DNA of 64,000 nucleotides, taken from NCBI RefSeq assembly GCF_012911935.1, contig NZ_JAAXLA010000003.1, positions 62,001 through 126,000 on the forward strand, in the 5' to 3' direction. A model generated the notes under the pieces. The model worked only from the letters and a program-made list of their open reading frames with translations, was not told the DNA's origin and did no database searches. Each line of letters begins with the position of its first letter. Position 1 is the first letter of the stretch. This document shows positions 1-7,611 of this stretch, in pieces. The DNA comes from Pseudonocardia acidicola (GTDB lineage Bacteria; Actinomycetota; Actinomycetes; Mycobacteriales; Pseudonocardiaceae). The position numbers and the translations under genes are program-made.

Positions 1-78
1 GATCGGTTCCTCCGGGCCCTGTTCCGGCCGCTGCGCGGGGCGACGGGCGGTCGAACGCGGGTCTGCGGTCTCGGTCAT
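1..78 (-). CDS. N-terminal fragment of an unidentified protein
   Basis: An ATG at 78 on the minus strand is preceded by a strong GAGGAGG ribosome binding site at about 84-90, and the frame stays open for 26 codons to the window edge. The visible residues begin MTETADPRSTARRP and are rich in Arg, Pro and Gln, as expected of a disordered or cytoplasmic N-terminus. No domain can be recognised from so short a stretch, so no function is proposed. The ribosome binding site is the main reason to believe the gene is real. Confidence 0.6.
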   Translation of the reverse strand, partial: MTETADPRSTARRPAQRPEQGPEEPI

Positions 79-269
79 CGGTACCTCCTCGCTCAGACCG
101 CGACTGTCGTCGTCTCCACCGGTCCTCGGCAGGGGCGAAGGTCACCGATGAACGGAGGATGAACGGATCGGGGCAACCCGGATCCCCGAACCGCGCCGTG
201 CCGACGGGAAGGGACTCACCCGGCCGGCAGCGGTCGCCTCTGCGCCGTCGAGCACCCGGGCGCCGGCCG

Positions 270-800
270 TCATGCGGGGCGGACCGCGACGATCGGCAGC
301 TCGCCGACGAGACGGAGCCGGGCCTCCGGCGTTCCGTCGTAGTCGAACCCGGCCAACCGGGACAGAATCGCCCGCAGCACGGGCGTGATCATCCGATTGC
401 GCCGCTCGTAGCCGGCGAGGGCTTCGGCCGCTTCCGCGACGTCGAGGACCCGGTGCACGGGCACGAACCGATCGTCACCGGCCCGCACCTCGAGGCCTCC
501 GCCGCGCCGGAGGTTGCGGAACCAGTCCGCGCGGGGCCCGAAGCCCACCAGTACCGTGGCCTCCCGCCGGAGCGGGTCCCATCCGATCACCTCCAGGACG
601 GTGCGGTGCACCAGCCCGGTCCGCCTGCCCCGATGGGTCAGCAAGAGGAACCGGTGCCCCAGCAAGCGGGCCGCGCCGATGTCGAACAGCAGCACCGGGG
701 CACGGAAGGCCGCCGCGCGCAGCCCGCCGCAGAGCGCCTGCGCCGCCGTCCGGGCCGAACTGGGCGGCCCGTCCCACCGCGACCACCGGCTTTCGTGCAC
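270..800 (-). CDS. Ddn-type (nitroreductase family) deazaflavin-dependent oxidoreductase
   Basis: The 176-residue protein matches the F420H2-dependent Ddn/FDOR family (PF04075). That family has a small split-barrel fold that passes hydride from reduced deazaflavin F420 to quinones, nitroaromatics or other acceptors. The recognisable stretch is LLTHRGRRTGLVHRTVLEVIG in the first half, where the Gly-Arg-Arg-Thr segment corresponds to the family's phosphate/F420-binding loop; GFGPRADWFRNLR follows. Length is normal. The GTG start at 800 has no strong ribosome binding site, so the start is uncertain. The upstream neighbour is a broken sco gene, and homology to Sco begins only about 60 bp away, so this gene lies at the edge of a rearrangement. 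The natural substrate is unknown. Confidence 0.72.
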   Translation of the reverse strand: MHESRWSRWDGPPSSARTAAQALCGGLRAAAFRAPVLLFDIGAARLLGHRFLLLTHRGRRTGLVHRTVLEVIGWDPLRREATVLVGFGPRADWFRNLRRGGGLEVRAGDDRFVPVHRVLDVAEAAEALAGYERRNRMITPVLRAILSRLAGFDYDGTPEARLRLVGELPIVAVRPA

Positions 801-849
801 GGGCGTAGCTTTGCATGCGGCAATTACTGCTGGCTACATCGATTTGTGA

Positions 850-1229
850 CGGCGCGGACGAACCGTGGCGCTCGCACAGGCCGTCCACTCGGTCGACGCC
901 GCCACCCGCGCCCGCACCAGATGATCATGGTGGCGCCCGACCCGGCCCGCGACACCCCGCAGCAGATGCGCACCTGGCTCGACCAGTTCGCTCCCGCCTT
1001 CATCGGCGCCACCGGCCCGATCGATCAGATCGTGGCCCGAGCCCGGGCCCCCGGCATCGGGATCACCCCGCCGGTCACCACCGACGGCGGCTACCAGGTC
1101 ACCCACGGCGCGCAGGTCCCGGCCTACGGGCGGGAGGCCCAGGCCCGCGAGATCGACGACAGCGGCGTCGCGCCGGCGGCCATCGCCCAGGACATCCCCC
1201 CGCTGCTCGCCGGGAGCGACGCCCGATGA
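850..1229 (+). pseudogene. Remnant of Sco1/SenC copper chaperone
   Basis: Two frames carry the C-terminal half of a Sco1/SenC protein, which delivers copper to cytochrome oxidase. Frame one gives VALAQAVHSVDAATRAR from 865. The frame then shifts near 920 and continues with MVAPDPARDTPQQMRTWLDQ, followed by the FIGATG, YQVTHGAQV and AQDIPPLL segments to the stop at 1227-1229. The first two thirds of the thioredoxin fold, including the copper-binding CxxxC, are missing, and the frame upstream of 865 is closed by a stop. The histidine of the Sco VDH-like motif survives. The next broken gene overlaps by ATGA, as in an intact operon. This is a 5'-truncated, frameshifted pseudogene. Confidence 0.8.
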
Positions 1230-1775
1230 CCCGTCGTCGAACCGCCGCAGCGGTACCCGCCGGATCGTCGCCCTGCTCGCGCGGGCCGGGTGCGGCGCAC
1301 CGACCGCCTCGGGCACCACGCCGCACGGCACACCGGCCACCACACCAGCGCGAGCTCCGCCGGCCGCCGCGACGGTCGGTGCGCCGAGCATCACCGACGG
1401 CTGGGTCCGCCAGCCCCCAGCCCGGACAGCACCGTCGCCTACCTCACGGTGCACAACGGCGGCACCGAGCCGGACGCCCTCACCGGGGTCCGCACCAGGC
1501 GGCCGACACGGCCGAGCTGCACACCAACCAGCCCGGCGCCCCGGGTGCCGAGGTGATGGTGTCGATCCCGCGCCTGGAGATTCCGGCGGGCGCGACCGTC
1601 GCGCTGCGCACCGGCGGGCCGCACATCATGCTCATGCAGCCACACCCGCAGGTGCAGCCCGGCCGGCGGATCGCCGTCGAGCTCGACGTCGACCGCGCCG
1701 GGCCGGTCACCGTGCAGCTGCCGGTGCTGGCCCGGGACCAGGAACCCACGGCCGCAGGCACAACCGGGCCAGGAA
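1226..1775 (+). pseudogene. Frameshifted PCu(A)C periplasmic copper chaperone
   Basis: The reading frame is broken at least three times. The start MTRRRTAA is in one frame. A lipoprotein signal (RRIVALLARAGC, Cys codon at 1291) and GAPSITDGWVRQP follow in a second. AYLTVHNGGTEPDALTGVRT from 1437 lies in a third. The remainder, from ADTAELHTNQPG at about 1499 through IPRLEIPAGATVALR, GPHIMLM and RIAVELDVDRAGPV, returns to the first. These are the conserved landmarks of PCu(A)C (DUF461) proteins, including the H-x-n-M copper ligands around GPHIMLM. Intact proteins of this kind hand copper to Sco and cytochrome oxidase. Start and order fit an old sco-pcuAC operon. It cannot give a functional product as it stands. 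Confidence 0.82.
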
Positions 1776-1796
1776 TGCCGGGATATCGGGAATGTG

Positions 1797-1858
1797 ATGA
1801 GCGAGGACGACACCCGACGGCACAGCCGTCCGCTGACCCGGCGCGGCTTCCTCGGCCG
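1797..1858 (+). pseudogene. Orphan twin-arginine signal peptide, probable stump of a secreted peroxidase gene
   Basis: An ATG at 1797 opens MSEDDTRRHSRPLTRRGFLG, a textbook Tat motif (R-R-G-F-L-G), but the hydrophobic core and mature domain never follow; the frame runs into the start region of the MarR gene. In Streptomyces the sco and PCu(A)C-type (ecuC) genes are followed by dtpA, a Tat-exported DyP peroxidase involved in copper-dependent maturation. The position just after the broken pcuAC gene makes a truncated dtpA homologue the simplest reading. The Tat motif is seen directly; the dtpA identity is inferred from gene order alone. Confidence 0.5.
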
Positions 1859-1917
1859 TGAACCCGCCGGCCGCGGGGCCGTGCGAAGCTGCAGGCGTGC
1901 AGGAGGCGGGGGGCCCG

Positions 1918-2397
1918 GTGCCGGCGGCGGACGCGGACCGCAGCGACGAGCTGGTCGACGCGGTGATGACCGCGAGCCGGGTGCTGGTGGCGATCGCGGC
2001 CCGCTCGCTGGCCGCCGCGGGTGAGGTGAGCCTGCCGCAGTACCGCGCGCTCGTGGTGCTCGCCTCCCGGGGGCCGCAGCGCGCCGTCGACCTCGCCGCC
2101 GCGCTCGGGGTGAATCCGTCGTCGGCCACCCGGCTGTGCGACCGGCTCTCCCGCGCCGGCCTGGTGCGCCGGCAGCGGCAGTCCGCCGACCGGCGGGCGG
2201 TCAAGGTCGCGCTGTCCCCCCGGGGCCGGGAGCTCGTCGTGGAGGTGACGCAGCGCCGGCGGGAGGAGTTCGAGCGGCTGCTGGGTGACCTGCCGGCCGA
2301 GCAGCACGAGCTGGTGATCTCCGCGTTGCGGGCCATCGCCGACGCCGCCGGCGAAGTGCCCGAGCGGGACATGGCCGTCGGGCTGGGCTGGTCCTAG
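1918..2397 (+). CDS. MarR-family transcriptional regulator
   Basis: The product is about 159 residues with a central winged helix. Landmarks are LPQYRALVVLASRGPQ, then AADLAAALG-like helix 3, NPSSATRLCDRLSRAGL (recognition helix) and a basic wing, RRQRQSADRRAVKVALS. The acidic C-terminal helices for dimerisation end in EVPERDM. MarR proteins act as ligand-responsive dimeric repressors of nearby operons. I chose GTG 1918 because AGGAGG at 1901-1906 lies 11 bases upstream; GTG codons at 1897 and 1858 would lengthen the protein in the same frame. The gene begins where the wrecked copper operon ends, so its original target may be gone. The next gene, on the other strand, is also a pseudogene. Confidence 0.85.
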   Translation: MPAADADRSDELVDAVMTASRVLVAIAARSLAAAGEVSLPQYRALVVLASRGPQRAVDLAAALGVNPSSATRLCDRLSRAGLVRRQRQSADRRAVKVALSPRGRELVVEVTQRRREEFERLLGDLPAEQHELVISALRAIADAAGEVPERDMAVGLGWS

Positions 2398-2402
2398 CCG
2401 CG

Positions 2403-2778
2403 TGTGATCCGCGACAGCGCGCGCCGGCCGGCGTCTCCGGATGGACCTGCTCGGCCGGCAGCCACGCATACGAACGCGGCGGCCGGTCCAGGCCCGGCGC
2501 CGACAGCGGCACCGGCGTGTCCAGCCGCTCGACCTCAGCGATCTCCGGTCGGCTCCTCGGAGCTCTCCAGGGCCGCCGGCTCCGGGCCGGTGCCGCTGCG
2601 GACGGCGCCCACCCGTGCGACGCCCGTGATCATCCCTACCGGCGCCGTCTCGTAGACGAGCACACATCACCGGGCCCGATGCGGACCGGGCCGCGACGGA
2701 ACTCCACGCACGTGCGGCCCGCGGGCAGCGCGCCCCGAACGGCGCCCGGAACGACAGCAGCGCGACGCGCGGGCGCAT
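2403..2778 (-). pseudogene. Shattered ASCH-domain protein gene
   Basis: Read on the minus strand from ATG 2778, consecutive pieces of one ASCH (PUA-like) protein appear in different frames: MRPRVALLSFRAPF, then TCVEFRRGPVRIGPGDV, then VYETAPVGMITGVARVG, then EVERLDTPVPLSAPGLDR and RPPRSYAWLPAEQ. The EFRR-x(5)-GPGD-x-V and VYETxPV elements are typical of ASCH proteins, which are proposed to bind RNA or modified nucleotides. At least three frameshifts and an in-frame stop after EEPTGDR separate the pieces. No single frame is translatable, so this is a clear pseudogene. The exact 3' end cannot be fixed. Confidence 0.75.
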
Positions 2779-2854
2779 GCACCGAGCATCGCACCGTGCG
2801 GCGGCGGGCACGGGCAGCCGCGCGCTGCGGCAGCGATCCGGGCGACCGGCGCGG

Positions 2855-4264
2855 TCAGGCCGCCGGGTCGCGGGGAGCGCGCACCGCGGTGGCCGCGGCG
2901 ACGACCGCGACGGCGGCCAGCACGGCTGCGGCGAGGCGGGGGCCCTCCCCCGCAGGGCCGAGGTGCAGTGCGAGGGTCACGAAGGCGACACCGAGGGCGG
3001 TGCCGAGGCTGCGGGTCATGTTGACCAGGCCTCCCCCGGTTCCGGCGGACCGCACCGGGATGGCCCCCATGACGATCGCGTTGTTGGCCGGCAGGAACGT
3101 GCCCAGCGCGAGCCCCAGGACGACGAGGACCGGGACGAGCCAGGCCGCGATGAACGGTACGAGAAGGAGCACGGCCAGCGCGACCGCGGCGCCGAGCGCA
3201 CCCAGCATCGCCCGCGCGCGGTCCGACCAGCAGGCCGGCAGCAGCCGCTCGCTCCCGGCCGCGGCCACGGCGAACCCGGCGGGCAGCGCGGTCAGCACCA
3301 GGCCGGCGTGCAGCGCCGAACTGCCGGCACCGGTGAGTACCACCGGCACCAGCACCAGCGGGCCGAAGAGCACCAGGTAGCCGCCGAGCCCGCCGAGCAG
3401 TCCACCGGCCACCGCCGGATTGCGCAGCAACGCCACGTTCAGCAGCGGCTGGGCGGCACGTTGCTGCCGGCGCCAGAACGCGGCGCCGGTTCCGGCGGCC
3501 AGCCCGAGCAGCGCCACGGTGGCCCACATCGGCAGGGCCAGCCCGGACGCCGCCGAGATGCCCAGCAGCAGGCTGGTGATGGCGACGCCGAGCAGGCCCA
3601 GCCCGATCCCGTCCCACCCGTTGACCGGGGTCCGGTGCCGGGTCCGGGGCAGCAGATAGATCCCGGCCAGCACGGCGACCACGCCGATCGGGACGTTCAC
3701 CCCGAACACCCAGCGCCAGCCCAGCGTGGACACCAGCAGACCGCCGACGGTCGGGCCGAGCGCGAGCCCGACGGCCTGGGCCGTGGCCTGCAGCCCGAGC
3801 GCGAACCGCATCCGCTCGGGCGGCGCGCTGGTCGTGACCAGCGCGACGCTGTTGGCCTGCAGCATGGCCGCGCCGACCGCCTGCACGACGCGGAACGCGA
3901 TCAGCGCACCCAGCGAGGGGGCCAGGGCGCATGCCGCAGAGGCGGCGGTGAACACCACGAAGCCGTAGAGGTAGAGCAGCTTGCGGCCGTGCGCGTCCGA
4001 GAGCCGGCCGATCGGGATGAGCAGCGTGGCCAGGGTGAGCAGGTAGGACAGTGACACCCACTGGGTCGCCGCCAGCGAGGTGTGGAACTGCGCCTGCAGC
4101 GGCTGGTAGGTCAGGGTGACGATGCTGGCGTCGAGCTGGCCCATGAAGGCCCCGAAGCACACCGTGCCCACCGCGAGCCACCAGGCATGCGGCCATTCGC
4201 GCAGCCGCGCCGGGCGGGCCCGCTCACGGCCCATCGCCGAGAGCCACCCGGCCGCGCCGGTCAT
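2855..4264 (-). CDS. MFS multidrug efflux transporter, DHA2-like
   Basis: This 469-residue integral membrane protein has about fourteen hydrophobic segments and the hallmarks of drug:H+ antiporters. The first helix holds GQLDASIVTLTYQPLQ (motif D1), the loop after helix two carries GRLSDAHGRK (motif A), and motif C appears as GLALGPTVGGLLVSTLGWRW. It probably pumps lipophilic compounds out of the cell; the substrate is unknown. It lies 72 bp downstream of a GntR repressor gene on the same strand. Its ATG at 4264 overlaps the stop of a 22-codon reading frame, and a hairpin sits where a ribosome binding site should be, which hints at translational control. No other ribosome binding site is visible. 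Confidence 0.85.
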   Translation of the reverse strand: MTGAAGWLSAMGRERARPARLREWPHAWWLAVGTVCFGAFMGQLDASIVTLTYQPLQAQFHTSLAATQWVSLSYLLTLATLLIPIGRLSDAHGRKLLYLYGFVVFTAASAACALAPSLGALIAFRVVQAVGAAMLQANSVALVTTSAPPERMRFALGLQATAQAVGLALGPTVGGLLVSTLGWRWVFGVNVPIGVVAVLAGIYLLPRTRHRTPVNGWDGIGLGLLGVAITSLLLGISAASGLALPMWATVALLGLAAGTGAAFWRRQQRAAQPLLNVALLRNPAVAGGLLGGLGGYLVLFGPLVLVPVVLTGAGSSALHAGLVLTALPAGFAVAAAGSERLLPACWSDRARAMLGALGAAVALAVLLLVPFIAAWLVPVLVVLGLALGTFLPANNAIVMGAIPVRSAGTGGGLVNMTRSLGTALGVAFVTLALHLGPAGEGPRLAAAVLAAVAVVAAATAVRAPRDPAA

Positions 4265-4329
4265 CGGCCGAGCCGCCCGCCGCTCGGCGACGGGCTCACG
4301 GGCAGCACCAGGGTCGTCAACGTGATCAT
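4261..4329 (-). CDS. Possible 22-residue leader peptide of the efflux gene
   Basis: Between the GntR gene and the transporter an ATG at 4329 opens 22 codons, beginning MITLTTLVLPVSP and ending GGRLGR. Its TGA (4261-4263) overlaps the transporter ATG as ATGA. The frame crosses the 4267-4288 hairpin that covers the transporter's initiation region, so translating it would melt that hairpin. This is the architecture of translational attenuators controlling resistance genes. The ribosome binding site is weak and the peptide is uncharacterised, so this remains a candidate. Confidence 0.35.
   Translation of the reverse strand: MITLTTLVLPVSPSPSGGRLGR
4267..4288 (-). promoter_or_regulatory. Hairpin masking the efflux transporter start
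   Basis: Perfect 7-base arms GCCGAGC and GCTCGGC with an 8-base loop end three bases before the transporter ATG. In RNA this GC-only stem would cover the place where the Shine-Dalgarno sequence should be. It also lies inside the short leader frame. Confidence 0.45.
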
Positions 4330-4336
4330 CACCGGC

Positions 4337-5125
4337 CTACGCGCCCGCCATCCGGGCGCGCGGCAGCCGGGTGGCCACGTCGAGGCGGTTGCCGCGGCGG
4401 CTGGAGAACGCCGCGGTGACGCTGAACCGGTCGCCGCGCACCAGTGTGTGCCGGCGTTCGACCGGCCGGCGGCCGGCGCGCCCGACCCGGGAGATGGAGA
4501 ACGCCGCGATCGACGGGTCGATCTCGAGGAGCGCGCGCTCGGCCGGACTGGGGACCACGGCGCGCACCTGCTCCTCGCCGGCGTCCACCCGCACGCCGGT
4601 GCGGGCGGCCAGTTCGGCGTAGAGGGAGGTGTGGCCGAAGTCGGCGTCGAGCAGCGGGCCGGCGATCGCGGCCGGCAGCCAGACCCGGTCCAGCGCGAGC
4701 GGTGCGTCGCCCGCGAGCCGCAGCCGCTCCAGGTAGAGCAGCGGCGTGGATCCGTCGAGGTCCAGATGGGCGGCGGCGACGCCGTCGGCCCGGATGTCGA
4801 GGACCCGCACGATGCTGCGCTGCTCGAGCCCGGCCGCCTGGACCGAGGCGAACAGGCTGTAGAGCGCCCCGAGCGGCTGCTCGATCTCCGTGCGGTCGGC
4901 GACGCGCGGGGCCCGGCCGCGTTCGGCGACGACCAGGCCCTCCTCACGCAGCGCCCGCAGCGCGGACCGGACGGTGTAACGACTGACGCCGTACGCCTCG
5001 ACGAGTGCCAGCTCGCCGGGGAACTCGGCGTCGAACTCGCCGGCTGTCAGCCGTTCCTGCAGGTCCGCCTGCAGTTGCGCCCACAGCGGCAACGGGCTCC
5101 TGCGATCCAGCTGCTGCGCCGACAT
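4337..5125 (-). CDS. GntR/HutC-family transcriptional repressor with UTRA domain
   Basis: The 262-residue regulator has an N-terminal winged helix: PLWAQLQADLQERLTAGEFD, then ELALVEAYGVSRYTVRSALR and EGLVVAERGRAPRVA, which are the GntR signature. A UTRA ligand-binding domain follows, with the typical YLERLRLAGDAPLALDRVWLP segment and the terminal FSISRVGRAG and FSSRRGNRLDV. HutC-type proteins bind small effectors such as sugars, amino acids or antibiotics and release DNA. I chose ATG 5125 because GAGGTCGG lies just upstream and the preceding 36 codons look non-coding. The gene leads a two-gene unit with the MFS exporter, suggesting it represses that exporter and itself. A palindrome at 5175-5186 in its own promoter is a likely operator. 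Confidence 0.85.
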   Translation of the reverse strand: MSAQQLDRRSPLPLWAQLQADLQERLTAGEFDAEFPGELALVEAYGVSRYTVRSALRALREEGLVVAERGRAPRVADRTEIEQPLGALYSLFASVQAAGLEQRSIVRVLDIRADGVAAAHLDLDGSTPLLYLERLRLAGDAPLALDRVWLPAAIAGPLLDADFGHTSLYAELAARTGVRVDAGEEQVRAVVPSPAERALLEIDPSIAAFSISRVGRAGRRPVERRHTLVRGDRFSVTAAFSSRRGNRLDVATRLPRARMAGA

Positions 5126-5174
5126 TCCGACCTCGTTCAACGGTGGTGTGCGTGGGAACCCTACCGCATTCCTA

Positions 5175-5186
5175 ATGTCTGGACAT
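5175..5186. promoter_or_regulatory. Palindromic candidate operator for the GntR regulator
   Basis: The sequence ATGTCTGGACAT has perfect 5-base arms around a 2-base centre and lies 50 bp upstream of the GntR start. HutC-subfamily operators are usually short GTCTAGAC-like palindromes, which this resembles. It would suit autoregulation of the GntR-MFS unit. Confidence 0.5.
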
Positions 5187-5189
5187 CCG

Positions 5190-5508
5190 ACGAGGGGCGT
5201 CCGGTCGGGGGCGGCCCGACCGCAGGAGTCCACGCTGCGCGATCCTGCCCGGGGGCCGCGCTCGGGGCGGTCATCCGGCCCGGCGCGGCGTCGACGCCGG
5301 GCCTGGAGGCCGGCACCCGGCCCGTCCCGCAGGCGTCGATCGTGGTGCGCGGTATCTGGTCGTCGATCAGCCAGGTGTTCGCCGTCGGGGCGCGCTCACT
5401 GCCGGTGATGCTCGGCACCCCGGCCGGGGCCCCGCGCCGAACGGGTCCCGGCGTCGCGGCCGCCCCCGGCATCACCCAGACTGGGGCTGCCGAGGGCGCG
5501 CGGCGCAC
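5190..5508. other. Intergenic region with no recognisable gene
   Basis: About 320 bp separate the GntR promoter from the ribosome binding site of the penicillin-binding protein gene. Both strands are open in several frames, but none has a convincing start, ribosome binding site or familiar motif. It presumably holds the promoter of the downstream gene. Confidence 0.5.
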
Positions 5509-5523
5509 AGGAGGGGTCCGGCG

Positions 5524-7464
5524 ATGGGAGAACAGGCGATGGTGGTCCTGATCGGTCTGGCGATCGGGGCCGGGGTCGTCCTGCTCCTGCTGGGGGCGCG
5601 GCGACGCGCGGCGCTGGGAACGGTGCTGGCGGCTGCGCTGCTCACCGCCACCGGGTGTTCCAGCACCGGCGACGCCCAGCAGCAGGCCGGGCAGGCGTTC
5701 CTGACGGCGTGGGCGCGGGGCGACCTCGCGGCCGCGGCGCAGGCCACCGACGACCCCGGTGCGGCCCAGCCCGTGCTGCAGGCCGTCCAGAAGTCGCTCA
5801 ACCCCACCGGCAGCCGGCTGACGCCGGGCGCGATCACCACGAAGGGCAGCACCACGACGATGGCGTTCACCGCGTCGTGGACGCTGGCCGGGCTGCCCGC
5901 GCCCTGGCGTTACGACGGCGGGCTCGCCCTGGCCCAGGGCGGCGACGGCCAGTGGCGCGTGCACTGGCAGCCGCAGGACCTGGTCCCGCAGCTCGCGGCC
6001 GGCGATTCCCTGGTGGTGAACCGCACGCTGCCGCAGCGGGCGCCGATCCTCGACGCCGCCGGCCGGCCGCTGGTCAGCGACGTCCCCACCGTCACCGTGG
6101 GCGTCCAGCCGCAGGGCGTGACCGACCTGAACGGCCTCGCCGCCACGCTCGCCTCGACCCTGAACATCAACGCGGGCGACATCGTCTCCGAGGTGCAGAA
6201 GGCCAAGCCGGGCGACTTCGTACCGGTGATCACCCTCCGCCAGCCCGACTACCAGGCCGTGCAGGCCCGGATCCACGACCTGCCCGGCACCGTGTTCCGG
6301 TCCGCGACACAGGTGATCGGCCCGAGCCCGCACTTCGGCCAGCCGCTGCTCGGACAGGTCGCCCAGCCCACCGCCGAGGCGCTCAAGCAGGCCGGGCCCG
6401 GTTACCTGCCCACCGACCAGATCGGGGTGTCAGGCCTGCAGCAGGTCTTCAACACCCAGCTCGCCGGCACGGCCGGCGCCACCATCGAGGTGCACAACCC
6501 CGGCGGGGGCACGGTGGCGCAGGTCGGGAAGATCAGCGGCAGCCCCGGGACCCCGCTCACGACGACGCTGGACCTGCGGGTCCAGCAGGCCGCGGAGTCC
6601 GCTCTGGCCGGGGTGGGCCTGAACGCCGCGATCGTCGCCGTCCGGCCGTCCACCGGCGCCATCCTCGCGGTCGCCAACAGTGCGAGCGCTCCGTTCGACA
6701 TCGCGTTGGCCGGGCACTATCCGCCCGGCTCGACCTTCAAGATGGTCACCGCCAGCGCGGTGGTGGACAGCGGAGTCGCCGGACCGGACACCCCGGTGCC
6801 CTGCCCGGGCACGGTGACGATCGACGGGCGCACCATCCCGAACGAGAACGCCTTCGACCTGGGCACCGTCAGCCTCACCGACGCCTTCGCGCACTCGTGC
6901 AACACGAGCTTCTCGCTGCTGTCCCAGAAGCTGCCGCCGGGCGCGCTCGACAAGGCCGCCGCCGAGTACGGGTTCGGCGCCGGCTGGCAACTGCCCGTCG
7001 ACTCCTTCAGCGGCTCCTACACCCCGGCGACCGACCCCGCCGGGCAGGCCGCGAACGCCTTCGGCCAGGGCACCGATCTGGTCAGCCCACTGTCCGAGGC
7101 GCTGATGGCCGCCACCGTGGTGCACGGCTCCACCCCGGCTCCGTCGTTGATCCCGGGCAAGCCCGCCGCGGCCAAGAACCCGCCGCCCGTGCTGCCGGCG
7201 ACGGTCCCGCCCGCGCTGTCCGGCTTCATGCGCGCGGTGGTCACCTCCGGGACGGCGACGAACCTGGCCGGGGTCCCGGGCGGCCCGGTGTCGGGCAAGA
7301 CCGGCACCGCGGAGCACGGCACCACGTCGCCGCCCCAGGCCGACTCGTGGTTCACCGGCTTCCAGGGCGACCTGGCGTTCACGGTGCTCGTCGAGAACGG
7401 GCAGACCGGCGGGGTGCCGTCCAACCCCATCGCGCAGAAGTTCCTCACCACGCTGAACGGCTGA
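5524..7464 (+). CDS. Penicillin-binding protein (D,D-transpeptidase) with MecA_N-type lipoprotein N-terminus
   Basis: This 646-residue protein has two N-terminal hydrophobic stretches, the second ending in a lipobox (LLTATGCSS), then an NTF2-like MecA_N domain (about 45-160), a PBP dimerisation domain (about 160-330) and the transpeptidase. Catalytic motifs are intact: S-T-F-K at Ser403-Lys406, S-C-N at 458-460 and K-T-G at 592-594. It should cross-link peptidoglycan at the outer membrane face. The ATG at 5524 follows an AGGAGGGG site. Actinobacterial PBPs of this class form a branch related to PBP2a and often tolerate beta-lactams; whether this one does is unknown. No adjacent gene of the mecI/blaI type is seen. 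Confidence 0.9.
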   Translation: MGEQAMVVLIGLAIGAGVVLLLLGARRRAALGTVLAAALLTATGCSSTGDAQQQAGQAFLTAWARGDLAAAAQATDDPGAAQPVLQAVQKSLNPTGSRLTPGAITTKGSTTTMAFTASWTLAGLPAPWRYDGGLALAQGGDGQWRVHWQPQDLVPQLAAGDSLVVNRTLPQRAPILDAAGRPLVSDVPTVTVGVQPQGVTDLNGLAATLASTLNINAGDIVSEVQKAKPGDFVPVITLRQPDYQAVQARIHDLPGTVFRSATQVIGPSPHFGQPLLGQVAQPTAEALKQAGPGYLPTDQIGVSGLQQVFNTQLAGTAGATIEVHNPGGGTVAQVGKISGSPGTPLTTTLDLRVQQAAESALAGVGLNAAIVAVRPSTGAILAVANSASAPFDIALAGHYPPGSTFKMVTASAVVDSGVAGPDTPVPCPGTVTIDGRTIPNENAFDLGTVSLTDAFAHSCNTSFSLLSQKLPPGALDKAAAEYGFGAGWQLPVDSFSGSYTPATDPAGQAANAFGQGTDLVSPLSEALMAATVVHGSTPAPSLIPGKPAAAKNPPPVLPATVPPALSGFMRAVVTSGTATNLAGVPGGPVSGKTGTAEHGTTSPPQADSWFTGFQGDLAFTVLVENGQTGGVPSNPIAQKFLTTLNG

Positions 7465-7611
7465 CCCCGCGACGCGCCGGGAACTGTTCACCGAGCGGTC
7501 ACCACGACGACCCGCAGGACACAGCTGCGACTCGCCCGATCGGGCGATGCTGCGGTCCCCGGCCGATGTGCCCATCCGCCGTCGGGCGAGTCCGAGAGGA
7601 TCGACACAACC

